64,000 nucleotides of DNA from JBGNFV01 sp049645705 (lineage in GTDB: Bacteria; Bacteroidota; Bacteroidia; Cytophagales; Cyclobacteriaceae), in NCBI GenBank assembly GCA_049645705.1, contig JBARUK010000013.1:1-64000 (forward strand), written 5' to 3'. Made by a program: the position numbers and the translations under genes. The notes below the pieces were generated by a model. That model did not search any database, had not been told where the DNA came from, and saw only the letters and a list, made by a program, of their open reading frames with translations. Of the stretch, positions 40,001-48,921 are shown piece after piece (position 1 is the stretch's first letter; every line of letters begins with the position of its first letter).

Positions 40001-41660
40001 CGATGCCGCCGCGGGAAGAACAGCCTACGTAGCACCGGCTACCAATACGGAAGATGCGCTCGTAGCTATCTGGGAACAAGTGTTGCAGGTTTCTCCCATA
40101 GGTATCAAAGATAATTTCTTCGAAATGGGCGGGCATTCGCTTAAAGCCACCCAGGTGACCAGTAGGATATTTAAGCAATTGGGTAAAAGCGTAGAGCTCA
40201 GGAATGTCTTTCTCTACCCTACCATATCCGAATTGGCCGCAGTTACAGACAAAGCCTCAAAAGGTCTGTACAAAGTGATCATGAAGGTACCTATAGCACC
40301 TGATTATGCACTTTCGGATGCACAGCACAGGCTATGGATGACAGAACAGCTAGGGAATGGCGGTGCAGCTTATAACATTAACGATGTATTTGAGATAGAA
40401 GGCCCATTAGACCTTAAAGCCTTCAGGCAAGCCCTGCAGGTAGTAATAGACCGCCATGAAAGCCTGCGCACCAATTTCATAATGAGTGAAGGTGAGCCAA
40501 GGCAGATCATTCATGCAGCCGGGGAGTCTCCAACATGCCTTGAAGTGGCAGAAAATGCAGGTACTGAAGAAGAGATAGGCGCTTTTCTGGCCTGCACTTT
40601 TGACCTCGCCTCTGATAGCCTGATCAGGGCCAGACTCTGGCAGAGGGGTGACAGCTTTTGGCTATTTGCCCTTTCAATGCACCATATTATTGCCGATGGC
40701 TGGTCTACGGCTGTCATTATCCGTGAAATATTAACAGTATATGAAGCGCTCATAGAGGGTAATACTGCTGCACTTCCTGATTTACCCATTCAGTATAAGG
40801 ACTACAGCAACTGGTATAATGAGCGCCTGAGCGGAAGTGAACTTCAGCAGCTTCAGACCTATTGGCACCACCAGTTAGGAGGCACATTGCCTATTCTGGA
40901 TATTCTGTCAGACCGGGCCAGAGGTGAAGAAAGAACATTTAACGGAGCGGTTTTTACCTACCATTTTGACAGCAATATCATAGAAGATCTGGAAGCACTG
41001 TCCAGGGAGAAAAAGGTAAGCTTATACACCCTGTTAGTGACCATTTTGAACGTAACACTGTACCACCGAACCGGGCAGGACGACATCCTTATCGGATCAC
41101 CTGTTTCCGGCAGAGTACATCAGGCCCTCGAGCAGCAGGTTGGCTTATTTGTAAATAGCCTGATCCTGCGTAATAAGCTCTCCGGAAATGAGTCTGTAGC
41201 GGACTTTCTTAACCGTGTAAAACAAACAGTTATAGAGGGCCAGGAAAACCAGCTTTATCCATATGATCGTCTTGTAGAAGACCTTAAGCCGGATTTTGAC
41301 AGAAGCCGCTCACCCTTTACCGACATATGGATGCAGCTCTACAATGAAGAGGTAGCAGCCGGAAAAGAGATCAACAGGGCAGGCCTGCGATTCAGGGAAC
41401 ACCCTATAGAAAATGCTTACAGCAAAAACGACATTACCTTTAACTTTATGAAGGAGGGTAATGCCCTGAGTGTAGCCATCAATTATAACTCAGACCTGTA
41501 TGACAGTGAGACGATTGAAAGAATAAACGAAGACCTGCTGGCCATTGCAAAACAGATTGTGGCTGACTCCAATATGATTATCGACCACTGCAACCTACCC
41601 TCCTCAGCCGTAGTGGAACAGGAAGATGATGCCTTTGCAAACTCCATGTTTGATATCTGA
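34044..41660 (+). CDS. NRPS: C-like (interface?) - A(Asp) - T - C - A(Orn) - T - C
   Basis: A 2538-residue protein. Residues ~1-420 have a condensation-domain fold pattern, but the HHxxxDG site is gone (VLPGLAADLYTL near 128-139), so it cannot condense. By position and partner it may be an interface domain that recruits the TauD hydroxylase. A3 (~430-930) reads DLTKLGHIGK by eye, an aspartate code. T3 has Ser969 (GGHSLKA). C4 is complete (HHIISDG at 1157). A4 (~1485-1990) reads DVGEIGSIDK, the ornithine code known from gramicidin S synthetase. T4 has Ser2032. C5 (HHIIADG at 2213) ends the protein with a short acidic tail (EQEDDAFANSMFDI). Predicted to add (3-hydroxy)Asp and Orn. No epimerase is present. 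Its stop overlaps the racemase start (TGATGA). Confidence 0.92.
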   Translation: MVIQGYTLSPQQQNYLTTWGTPTGKPAFLAVHCKGADKNTLRKALDKIFAEEAIFRTVYPVRDHACTMQVINDRIEVHISEHPETIEPEAISGFLAAYKRDITTIEPGAVQVAFQPVSDESYLGLIVLPGLAADLYTLSVFTKKWLNAVAEEPLTTDEDPIQYIQFAEWQQQLLTDEDTEESIKYWTQKEVSPSPTIAFDFDKEDNGKFEPARFDLTETYSSAELVKDSHTSTETVLITAFYHVLSRLTGGNLTLGYTDPLRDFEELEELCGVCAKTLPLTASWAAGWTMEDAILNIQTEIDECKLHKDGHQGNEGLPYGVEYYSAPGATFSKGSSRFTILDTETYTEPFRLKMVMKENCDRITVRFCYDKTHFSEDDIICLADSFRHVISQLKADKSQILASYRLMSPAWEEKVLKDFNRTEATFETEGKTISHAFADIVAEHGDRTAIIHQGTSYSYAWLNKMANKLATRLTNEHGIGTGDLVAIMTDKDAHLPAAMLAVSRCGAGFVPVDPSNPADRTQFVVNDSGVKALITTSAYNIANLRARSVLADEDTADEESNFKAPDRMPDDTLYVIYTSGTTGKPKGTEISDRSLLNYISWFKKQFSVTSSDSSILMGSYAFDLGYTAMWGTLLSGGTLHLVPDKLIRQPEELMAYVTDHQVSYLKITPSLLHALVQTTSFEKAGKGELRMILIGGEPIRPADLKRVAGKAPSVKLVNHYGPTEATIGTVAWEIDPAGLEAYSQRPVIGIPVANNRIYILDQQLNPVAPGEAGELMVSGKGLAKGYLGREALTAEKFIPNPFETGARLYRTGDVARWMTDGTILFEGRKDDQVKIRGYRVELKEVQSTLSARKGIDKAEVIAWKGSDFGPELAAYYTGMAKLDELRSELAELLPDYMQPSYYVRLERFPLTANGKVDKKALPDPSKSSGSVEMVPARNELDSKLLTLWTSVLDKEIGITDDFFTNGGHSLKAILLITRIQKELDYKIELHEIFIFNTVQKLSDHLDSSQKQTYRPIPAISKTPYYALSHAQHRLWILDQLEGDQIAYNMPGAFVLEGELDHKAFTTSFEYITSHHESLRTTFHTLDGEPWQKVHEPGELFLKMKVSDLRGHNMPLEQARMLAMKEAQTPFDLINGPLIRSHLFQTDDQQHVVVLNMHHIISDGWSFTVLIDELLRHYGDLKAGKPIEATAPAVQYKDFAAWQNDLLNSEEIKSSQSYWGDRFKGEIPVLNLPADHPRPAVQTFNGASHRLLLGADLLEKLNTLAKTNDATLYMVLMASVKALLYRYTGQEDIVIGTPIAGREHPDVEHIIGFFVNTLAIRSTFDESEGLGGILKTVKDRSLEAHTHQVYPFDRLIDDLNLERDLSRSALFDVMVSFSNPDSLKFSKYNLGGLSVKELSGEHTISKFDISFDFWETAEGLVMNIEYNTDIYAAYRIARMAGHFENLVRSAVENPEQPVHKLEMLSESEATQIRSTFNSTTVPFDQTYTILSIFEDQVMQTPGQPAVLFGETTLTYHSLNEQANQIAHYLIKKYSLGLDKRAGLMVGRSELTIPAVLGIMKTGAAYVPIDPEYPADRIQYLVQDSEIGLILTDKSTESLPETIDVLDLRTKWEEIATQSKNNPTQAIDPEGLAYMIYTSGSTGKPKGVMVRHRNVTNIALAWRTAYKLDSFSPSLLQMASISFDVFMGDLCRALLNGGRMIICPSDVRVDPSALYQLIQRHRVNILESTPAVVVPLMDYVYEEQLEVNFMEMLILGSDTCPATDFRRVVERFGNQMRIINSYGTTETAIDSSFYEAPLSELPLSGNVPIGKPMQNNRFYIVDSYFQLQPVGIPGELLIAGEGVAKGYHKKPELTSARFITLPKEAGPVYRTGDLACWLPDGNVRFIGRNDNQVKIRGYRIELGEIETALLKIEGIQSSAVTARKDQGGIGYLAAYYSGNDVPDKKDIKTALQDTLPDYMVPAWFVQLDIMPLTPNGKTDHKALPAPDIDAAAGRTAYVAPATNTEDALVAIWEQVLQVSPIGIKDNFFEMGGHSLKATQVTSRIFKQLGKSVELRNVFLYPTISELAAVTDKASKGLYKVIMKVPIAPDYALSDAQHRLWMTEQLGNGGAAYNINDVFEIEGPLDLKAFRQALQVVIDRHESLRTNFIMSEGEPRQIIHAAGESPTCLEVAENAGTEEEIGAFLACTFDLASDSLIRARLWQRGDSFWLFALSMHHIIADGWSTAVIIREILTVYEALIEGNTAALPDLPIQYKDYSNWYNERLSGSELQQLQTYWHHQLGGTLPILDILSDRARGEERTFNGAVFTYHFDSNIIEDLEALSREKKVSLYTLLVTILNVTLYHRTGQDDILIGSPVSGRVHQALEQQVGLFVNSLILRNKLSGNESVADFLNRVKQTVIEGQENQLYPYDRLVEDLKPDFDRSRSPFTDIWMQLYNEEVAAGKEINRAGLRFREHPIENAYSKNDITFNFMKEGNALSVAINYNSDLYDSETIERINEDLLAIAKQIVADSNMIIDHCNLPSSAVVEQEDDAFANSMFDI

Positions 41661-42472
41661 TGAAGATGAAAGCAGAAAAGAAAAAGCTAGGCATAATAGG
41701 CGGCATGGGCTCGCGGGCAGGAGCAAACTTCCTGCAGCGAGCAATTGACCTCTGCCCGGCCGTGAGGGACCAGGAGTTTATAGAAATATTGCTTCACAGC
41801 AATTCTTCTATTCCTGACCGTACCAGGGCTATCGTATACGGCGAGGCCTCCCCCATGCCGGAACTGCTGCGCTCTGTAGAGATGATGAATACTTGGGGTG
41901 CCGACTATATCGTACTCACATGCAATACCTCTTACTATTACGGGGAAAGGCTGGAAGCTGCCTCCCGGGGGGAAATACTTAGCCCTATACCCCTGTTGAC
42001 CCGGCATGTGAAAGAAAGTGGCTTTAGGAAAATAGGCCTGCTGGCTACCACCGGCACCTTACGTGCATCCATCTTCCAGCAAGCCATTGCGGGCCATGAC
42101 CTGGAGCTCATCACCCTTGATAACCATGACCAGGAAACCCTCTTCATGAGATCAGTGTACATGGATGGCGGGCTAAAATCATCAGAAATAAAGCATGAAG
42201 CTTATTCACTCATGCATCAATCTGCCCGGAAACTACTTCAAGCGGGCGCAGAGGTCATTATAGGCGGCTGCTCCGAAGTAAGCCTCGGAATGGCCGGCCA
42301 TACGCTACCCGTACCATACACAGATACGATGGACCTGCTGGCAAAAGAGGTAATATCTAAATGCTATCAGGACAACCATAGTGGCCATGAATTTCAAAAT
42401 ACCGGCTCTGTATCTAAAATTAACTCCCAAAACAGAATATTCTCGAACCACCAAAATGAATACCAGCGATGA
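41660..42472 (+). CDS. Aspartate/glutamate racemase-family protein
   Basis: A 270-residue protein with the family pattern: N-terminal KLGIIGGMGSRAGANF, first catalytic cysteine in LTCNTSYYY, second in IGGCSEVSL. Both are present, so the cofactor-independent two-cysteine racemase mechanism is possible. Family members interconvert L- and D-Asp or Glu. The ~30 C-terminal residues are a polar extension. The gene is locked between two NRPS genes by overlaps of 1 and 4 bases, so it is almost certainly part of the pathway. It could supply D-Asp for the Asp-coding module, which has no epimerase of its own. Confidence 0.87.
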   Translation: MKMKAEKKKLGIIGGMGSRAGANFLQRAIDLCPAVRDQEFIEILLHSNSSIPDRTRAIVYGEASPMPELLRSVEMMNTWGADYIVLTCNTSYYYGERLEAASRGEILSPIPLLTRHVKESGFRKIGLLATTGTLRASIFQQAIAGHDLELITLDNHDQETLFMRSVYMDGGLKSSEIKHEAYSLMHQSARKLLQAGAEVIIGGCSEVSLGMAGHTLPVPYTDTMDLLAKEVISKCYQDNHSGHEFQNTGSVSKINSQNRIFSNHQNEYQR

Positions 42473-45400
42473 ATGTTTATACTGCATTTGAGCAAACGGC
42501 CCTCAATTTTCCTCATAAAACTGCCATCGAGTACGGCGAGGAGCATGTGCCGTATCGCCTATTACTTGAGCACACCGAGGGTCTCTCTCAAGCTTTACTC
42601 GCATTGGGTCAGGGAAAAAACTCCCTTACCGGCGTAGTACTGTCATCGTCACCAAACCTGGTGGTATCACTGCTGGCCATACTCTCTTCGGGTAGTCTTT
42701 TTGTTCCTGTTGATGCCCGCTTCCCTGCCAGACGTCTGCAGCAGATGTTTGATCAGACCCCATGCCGGGTACTGATCACCGATGAGGCGCACCTGGAAAA
42801 AGTATCAGCTATTGCCCGGGACCATAACCCGGAAACGGAATGGATCATCGTAATAAATAAAAACGGATTTGATATCCTGAGGTCGGCAGGTGAGGGTTTT
42901 GAGAAAACGGTATTTCCTCCTCCTACTACCGCATCTGCAACTGCCCCTGGTGATGAGGATAGCTGCTACATTTTTTACACCTCTGGCTCCACAGGCATCC
43001 CTAAGCCTATCGAGGGTATGCACAAGAGTCTTGAGCACTTTATCCGGTGGGAAAGGGAAGAGTTTGCAATAGATGAAACCCACAAGGTAAGCCAGCTTGC
43101 GCAGTTTACCTTTGATGCTTCCCTGCGCGATATATTATTACCCCTCACCTCCGGGGCTACCCTTTGCATACCCCCTGCCGGGATAAAAGAAAACATGAGT
43201 TTGCTGGCCAGTTGGCTGGAAAACTCAGGCGTTACCCTTATTCACAGCGTTCCCACCTTGTTTCGCCTGCTTACCCGTGAGCTGGCAAGCCAAGCGGCGA
43301 CGGGAGAACGCTTCCCTGATCTCAAACATTTTCTACTGAGCGGAGAGCCGCTATTTGGCAAAGATCTTATAAACTGGCAGCAGGCATGTGAAGATCACAC
43401 CGAACTGGTAAACCTGTATGGTCCTTCTGAGACTACCATGATCAGGACCTTTCACCGCATAACAGAAATACCTGCAGCCCCCTCACAGCCCGTACATGCA
43501 GGCAAGCCGATAGCTAACAGCTTCGTACTCATACTCAATGCCCGTAATGAACTATGTAAAGTGGGCGAGAAAGGGGATATATACATCCGAACCCCCTATA
43601 TGACCAAAGGCTATTATGGCAATAAAGAGTTAACGGAAAAGGCATTTGTACAGAACCCGCTGGCTAAGGATTTCGAGGACATTATCTACCGCACAGGAGA
43701 CCTAGGCCGCTACCTTAAAGACCGTAGTGTGGAAATACTCGGACGGGTGGATGACCAGGTTAAGATCAATGGCGTACGGATAGAAACAGAAGAAGTACGG
43801 AAAGCTGTAATCGACCTTAAGGGGATTGATGATGCCTGCGTGGTAGCCCACACCGGCAGTGATAACCTTAGCGAACTGGCCTGCTATTACCTGGGAGATG
43901 CCTTTTCTCCTGACAGCCTTAAAGAAAAACTGGCTGAGGCACTGGCAGACGCTATGTTGCCCTCCTACTTTATCCATATGGATGCTTTCCCGGTAAATGC
44001 CAATGGCAAAGTAGATAAGCATGCACTGCCCAAACCAGGGGAAGCTCTGCTAAAGGCCGTAACCTATGAAGCACCTGCTACAGAAACGGAAGAAAAACTG
44101 GAAACCATCTGGCAGGAAGTTCTGGGGATAAGCCCTATTGGCAGGAAAGCCTCCTTCTTTGCCTTGGGCGGCTCTTCACTGAAAGCTACCCAGCTTGTGA
44201 CACGCCTGTACAAGACCTTCAGGGTAACGGTAAGCCTCAGGGAAATTTTTGAGCATTCTACCATTGCAGAATTGGGTAGGCTCATCGATGGAATGGAAAG
44301 CACAGAGATAGGCCGGATACTTAATGTCGCCACCCAGGACCACTACCCTGTTTCGGACGGGCAACGCAGGTTATACGTGCTCACCCAGTTCGAAGGCAAT
44401 GTATCTGCTTATAACATGCCGGGAGTATATCACTTTTCCGGAAACCTGGATAAAGACGCTCTTTTCAGGGCATTTGATACGCTGATTGAACGCCATGAGA
44501 TACTACGGACTGTATTTGATACCGTTGATGGTGAGCTGAGGCAATTCGTGCTTCCCGCTCACAAATCAGGATTCAGGCCTGAATTTACCGACCTGAGAAG
44601 CGAAACAGCCCCTGTTAAACACGCTGAAATGGTAGCAGACAAGAAAGCTATTGCCAGCTTTGACCTGCAAAACGGACCACTTCTCCGGGCAAAATTGATG
44701 CAGGTAGGAGAAGAACGCTACATCATGGCCTTCAACATGCATCACATCATCAGCGATGGATGGACAATGGAGGTTCTGATACGTGAAGTAATGAGTATCT
44801 ACTCTGCCTACAGCCAGGGTATAGAGTATGAGGCCGAACCACCAAGCCTGCAATATAAAGACTATGCTGCCTGGCAACAGGCTCGCCTGCAGGGTGAGAA
44901 CCTGGAAGCATACCGCCACTATTGGAGCAATAAGCTGACCGGTAGCCTGCCTGTGCTTGAGTTGCCAACGGATAAACCAAGACCGGCTGTGAAGACCTAT
45001 AACGGGGCCAGCCTGGAATATACCTTTGATAAATCACTGACCCGGCAACTGCAGGAATGGAGCAGCAGCCGCGAAGCCAGTCTACACATGGCCATTCTTA
45101 CGTCGGTGTATGCGTTGTTTTATAAATACACCGGACAAAAAGACATTATTCTTGGTACACCCTCTGCAGGCCGTGTACATAAGGACCTGGAAGACCAATT
45201 GGGTTTCTACGTAAACCTTCTGGCCCTGCGTACCACCTTCGAAGGGAATGACACATTTGAGCAACTACTTGATAAAGTAAAAGATACCACGCTGGGTGCT
45301 TACGAGCACCAGGTCTACCCGTTTGACCGGCTGGTAGAAGAGTTTAATACAGGTCGCCAGCTAAGCCGTTCCCCCTTATTCGATGTGGCCGTAATCCTTC

Positions 45401-48400
45401 ACAACACTTCCGTAAAAGAAGATAACCTGCCCCTGCCAGGCAACTTACAGGTTAGCCGCGCAGAACCTGGCGTTACAGTTAGTAAATATGACATGCAGCT
45501 AAACTTCTACCTGCTGGACGAGAAGCTGCACCTGAACCTGGAGTATAATACAGACCTGTTCCGCGATGACCGGATAAACACTATGATGCAGCACTTGCAG
45601 GCCATGATAAAGGAGATGGTTACCGGGTCAGCACCTTCCATTGGCGCTGCAGACTACCTGAGCCAGGAAGAAAAGCAGCAGCTCCTGTACAACTGGAACG
45701 ATACTCATCTGCCCTACAGCCGGAAGAAAACCATGCACCGCCTTTTTGAAGAGCAGGTGGTGCAGTGCCCCGGTCAGGTGGCCCTGGTGTGTGGTGAGGA
45801 ACACCTTACCTACGCACAGCTAAATGAAAGAGCTAACCGGCTGGCCCGCTACCTGGTAGATAAAGGCGTTCAAAACAGTCAGAATATAGCCATCATGACC
45901 GGCCGTACATCCGATATGATTATAGGTATGTATGGTATACTAAAGGCAAATGCAGCTTATGTTCCTATAGATCCGGCCTATCCGGCAGATAGACAGCTAT
46001 ATATCTGTGAGAACTCCGAAGTTACCTTTATTCTGTCAGATAAACCCTATGAGGTAATCAGTCAGTTGCCTGATGAAGTGGAGCACATTCTACTGGATGA
46101 ACATACAGGAGAAGCGTACGACAGTACCAATCCTGACCTGACGAAAGACACAACCGAACTGGCTTATACCATCTATACCAGTGGATCAACCGGAAGGCCC
46201 AAGGGGGTTATGATCGAGCACCATTCGGCAGTAAACCTTATCGAATGGGTGAATAACACCTACCAGGTAGGTCGTAATGACCGCCAGCTCTTTATCACCT
46301 CTATGTGCTTCGACCTGTCCGTATATGATATTTTCGGCACACTGGCAGCCGGAGGCACTGTCGTAATGGCTTCGCAGGAGGAGGTAAGAGATGCCTATAA
46401 ACTAAAGGAGCTGATGCAGCGCTACCGTATCACCTTCTGGGACTCGGTGCCCACCACCATGAACCACCTCATTGCAGGCCTGGAGGATGCCGGAGAAGCC
46501 TATGTACAGAACGACCTGCGGGTTGTCTTTATGAGCGGAGACTGGATACCGGTAGATCTGCCTGCCAGAATTAAAAAGTTCTATCCAAATGCTCAGGTCA
46601 TCAGCCTCGGTGGTGCCACAGAAGGTACCGTGTGGTCTAACTGGTACCCCGTAGAAGGAGAGCATACACATTGGTCGAGCATACCCTATGGACGGCCTAT
46701 TACTAATAACTATTTCTATATCCTGGATGAGCACCTTAACCCTGTGCCACAGGGCGTACCGGGCGAACTGTTCATAGGTGGTACCGGGGTGGCCCGCGGC
46801 TACGCCAATGACCCTGTTAAGACTGCAGCATCCTTTATGAAAGACCCTTTCAGCAACAGGCTTGGCGGGCGCATGTACCGTACCGGCGACCTGGGAAGAA
46901 TGTCCGATGACTGGCAGATGGAATTTCTCGGACGAAAAGACCATCAGGTTAAAATCCGGGGCTTCCGTGTAGAGATAGGTGAGGTAAATACCAGCCTTGC
47001 CCGCCACACAGATATCAAGGAGGCGATAGTGGTGGCAAAAGGGGAGCGAAATAACATATTTCTGGCGGCCTACTACACCAGTGAAAAAATACTTGATGCT
47101 GCCACCCTCCGGGAGTATATGGGAAGTACACTGCCAGACTATATGATACCGGCATACTTTATCCAGCTTGATCAATTGCCCCTAAATGCAAACGGCAAGG
47201 TAGATCACAAGCAGTTACCGGAACCGGATACCACCACCCTGCAGGCAGAGATAGCTTTGCCCCAGACAGAAACGCAGGAGCGCCTGGCCGCTATCTGGAA
47301 AGATATCCTGGGCAATGATCACTTCGGTATTAAAGACGATTTCTTTACCATCGGGGGGCATTCTCTGTCCGCCATGCGTGTGCTCTCATGGATACAAAAG
47401 GAATTTGGGGTACGCATGGACCTGCGAGCCATGTTCCTTAACCCCACCATCTCCGCCATGGCCGAAGCGATAGAAGAAAGTGTGGGAGAAGCCACACAAA
47501 CCATTAGTAAAGCAGCATACAGAGAGTTTTATCCCCTCAGTCATGCACAAAAGAGGCTTTGGATTACGCATCAGATGGAGGACGACCAGATCGCTTTCAA
47601 CATACCCCTGGCACTAAACATTCACGGCCCGCTGGATAAAATAGCCTTTTCCAGGGCTTTCGATGATATTGTTGCGCGCCACGAGTCACTTCGCACTGTT
47701 TTCATCACCCGCGAGGGGCAGACCTTTCAACAAATCCTTGAAGCCACCGAACTCGGATTTAGTGTAGGCATGACGGACCTTGGCCCTGATCCGGACGCCC
47801 GTAAAAAGGCCGCAGCCATGGCCGAAGCGGAAGTGAACACGCCTTTTGATCTGGAAAAGGGGCCGCTGGTCCGGGTGAAGCTCATAACCATTGGAGAAGA
47901 AGAGCACCTGCTGTTATTGACCATTCACCATATTATTTCAGATGCCTGGTCACTGGGCATAATGGTTAAAGAATTAATGGCTGCTTACCAGGATTATAAA
48001 AAAGGGCAGAAACCTGTCTTTAAACCACTTACAATTCAGTATAAGGACTTTGTATACTGGCACAACAGTCAGATAACCGGAGAAACAGGACAGAAGCATA
48101 AAAACTACTGGACAAGTACGCTGCACGATCTTCCTGCACCGCTTACTTTACCTGCAGACTTTGAACGCCCGGAGCGAAAAACCTTTAATGGTGATGTAAA
48201 AGAAATACTACTGCCCCAGGCCCTGGCGAATTCTTTGAAGAAGCAGGCAAAAGCACAGGAAGTCAGCTTGTTTGTACTGTTCAGCGCGGGGGTAAATGGA
48301 CTCCTGTACCGTTATACCGGGCAAACGGATATCATCACAGGCACCCTGGTGTCCGGAAGGGATCACCATCAGACAGAAGACCAGGTAGGCTTTTATGTGA

Positions 48401-48921
48401 ATAACCTCCCTCTCCGTGTAACCTTTGATAAGGACTGCACCTTTAGCAGCCTGTTAAGCAAAACAAAAGAATCTGTCTTACAGGCATTCTCCCACCAGGT
48501 ATATCCCTTTGATAAGATAGTGGAAGACCTGCGACTGGTCAAAGCCCCCTCACATAACCCACTGTTTGATATAGTGGTGGAATACCAAAATACAGATACC
48601 CGGGGAATGAATTTGACCGGTGCAGGTAATGAACTGAAATTCAGCGGCTACCAAACGGATAACAGGGTAAGTAAATACGACGTATCTTTCCGCTTCTTTG
48701 AAGATGGAGAAGAGCTGAAATTACTGCTGGAATATAATACAGACCTGTTTACTCCCGGAACCATATCGCTGCTGGCAGACCGCGCCATAGCCATGTTATA
48801 CCATATCTCCTCAAACCCTGAGGGTAAGCTGGCAGAAACCACGCTGGAAGGGGATGAGGCCTCATCTGGCACCATCAGTAACCGCATTGACGAATCATTT
48901 GATTTTGATTTTCAACCATGA
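42469..48921 (+). CDS. NRPS: A - T - C - A - T - C
   Basis: A 2150-residue protein that starts directly with an A domain; its condensation partner is C5 at the end of the 34044 protein. A5 (~1-520) has an odd core, TSGSTGIPKPIEG, with Pro where the canonical PKG glycine sits. Its by-eye code DARHLSLMIK matches no substrate I know. T5 has LGGSSLKA instead of GGHS (Ser570). C6 is standard (HHIISDG at 758). A6 (~1085-1600) reads DLYDFSLVWK with the GGATEG variant of the A5 motif. It is 7/10 like the cysteine code, but the neighbouring C domains are ordinary, not heterocyclising. T6 has Ser1632. C7 shows HHIISDA (His1820) with Ala for the final Gly, and the protein ends in an acidic aromatic tail (DESFDFDFQP). 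It overlaps both neighbours by 4 bases. Confidence 0.92.
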   Translation: MNVYTAFEQTALNFPHKTAIEYGEEHVPYRLLLEHTEGLSQALLALGQGKNSLTGVVLSSSPNLVVSLLAILSSGSLFVPVDARFPARRLQQMFDQTPCRVLITDEAHLEKVSAIARDHNPETEWIIVINKNGFDILRSAGEGFEKTVFPPPTTASATAPGDEDSCYIFYTSGSTGIPKPIEGMHKSLEHFIRWEREEFAIDETHKVSQLAQFTFDASLRDILLPLTSGATLCIPPAGIKENMSLLASWLENSGVTLIHSVPTLFRLLTRELASQAATGERFPDLKHFLLSGEPLFGKDLINWQQACEDHTELVNLYGPSETTMIRTFHRITEIPAAPSQPVHAGKPIANSFVLILNARNELCKVGEKGDIYIRTPYMTKGYYGNKELTEKAFVQNPLAKDFEDIIYRTGDLGRYLKDRSVEILGRVDDQVKINGVRIETEEVRKAVIDLKGIDDACVVAHTGSDNLSELACYYLGDAFSPDSLKEKLAEALADAMLPSYFIHMDAFPVNANGKVDKHALPKPGEALLKAVTYEAPATETEEKLETIWQEVLGISPIGRKASFFALGGSSLKATQLVTRLYKTFRVTVSLREIFEHSTIAELGRLIDGMESTEIGRILNVATQDHYPVSDGQRRLYVLTQFEGNVSAYNMPGVYHFSGNLDKDALFRAFDTLIERHEILRTVFDTVDGELRQFVLPAHKSGFRPEFTDLRSETAPVKHAEMVADKKAIASFDLQNGPLLRAKLMQVGEERYIMAFNMHHIISDGWTMEVLIREVMSIYSAYSQGIEYEAEPPSLQYKDYAAWQQARLQGENLEAYRHYWSNKLTGSLPVLELPTDKPRPAVKTYNGASLEYTFDKSLTRQLQEWSSSREASLHMAILTSVYALFYKYTGQKDIILGTPSAGRVHKDLEDQLGFYVNLLALRTTFEGNDTFEQLLDKVKDTTLGAYEHQVYPFDRLVEEFNTGRQLSRSPLFDVAVILHNTSVKEDNLPLPGNLQVSRAEPGVTVSKYDMQLNFYLLDEKLHLNLEYNTDLFRDDRINTMMQHLQAMIKEMVTGSAPSIGAADYLSQEEKQQLLYNWNDTHLPYSRKKTMHRLFEEQVVQCPGQVALVCGEEHLTYAQLNERANRLARYLVDKGVQNSQNIAIMTGRTSDMIIGMYGILKANAAYVPIDPAYPADRQLYICENSEVTFILSDKPYEVISQLPDEVEHILLDEHTGEAYDSTNPDLTKDTTELAYTIYTSGSTGRPKGVMIEHHSAVNLIEWVNNTYQVGRNDRQLFITSMCFDLSVYDIFGTLAAGGTVVMASQEEVRDAYKLKELMQRYRITFWDSVPTTMNHLIAGLEDAGEAYVQNDLRVVFMSGDWIPVDLPARIKKFYPNAQVISLGGATEGTVWSNWYPVEGEHTHWSSIPYGRPITNNYFYILDEHLNPVPQGVPGELFIGGTGVARGYANDPVKTAASFMKDPFSNRLGGRMYRTGDLGRMSDDWQMEFLGRKDHQVKIRGFRVEIGEVNTSLARHTDIKEAIVVAKGERNNIFLAAYYTSEKILDAATLREYMGSTLPDYMIPAYFIQLDQLPLNANGKVDHKQLPEPDTTTLQAEIALPQTETQERLAAIWKDILGNDHFGIKDDFFTIGGHSLSAMRVLSWIQKEFGVRMDLRAMFLNPTISAMAEAIEESVGEATQTISKAAYREFYPLSHAQKRLWITHQMEDDQIAFNIPLALNIHGPLDKIAFSRAFDDIVARHESLRTVFITREGQTFQQILEATELGFSVGMTDLGPDPDARKKAAAMAEAEVNTPFDLEKGPLVRVKLITIGEEEHLLLLTIHHIISDAWSLGIMVKELMAAYQDYKKGQKPVFKPLTIQYKDFVYWHNSQITGETGQKHKNYWTSTLHDLPAPLTLPADFERPERKTFNGDVKEILLPQALANSLKKQAKAQEVSLFVLFSAGVNGLLYRYTGQTDIITGTLVSGRDHHQTEDQVGFYVNNLPLRVTFDKDCTFSSLLSKTKESVLQAFSHQVYPFDKIVEDLRLVKAPSHNPLFDIVVEYQNTDTRGMNLTGAGNELKFSGYQTDNRVSKYDVSFRFFEDGEELKLLLEYNTDLFTPGTISLLADRAIAMLYHISSNPEGKLAETTLEGDEASSGTISNRIDESFDFDFQP

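Noticed and set aside
46402..47175. 257-codon minus-strand open frame
   Set aside because: Antisense to the A6 domain, with no recognisable protein features.
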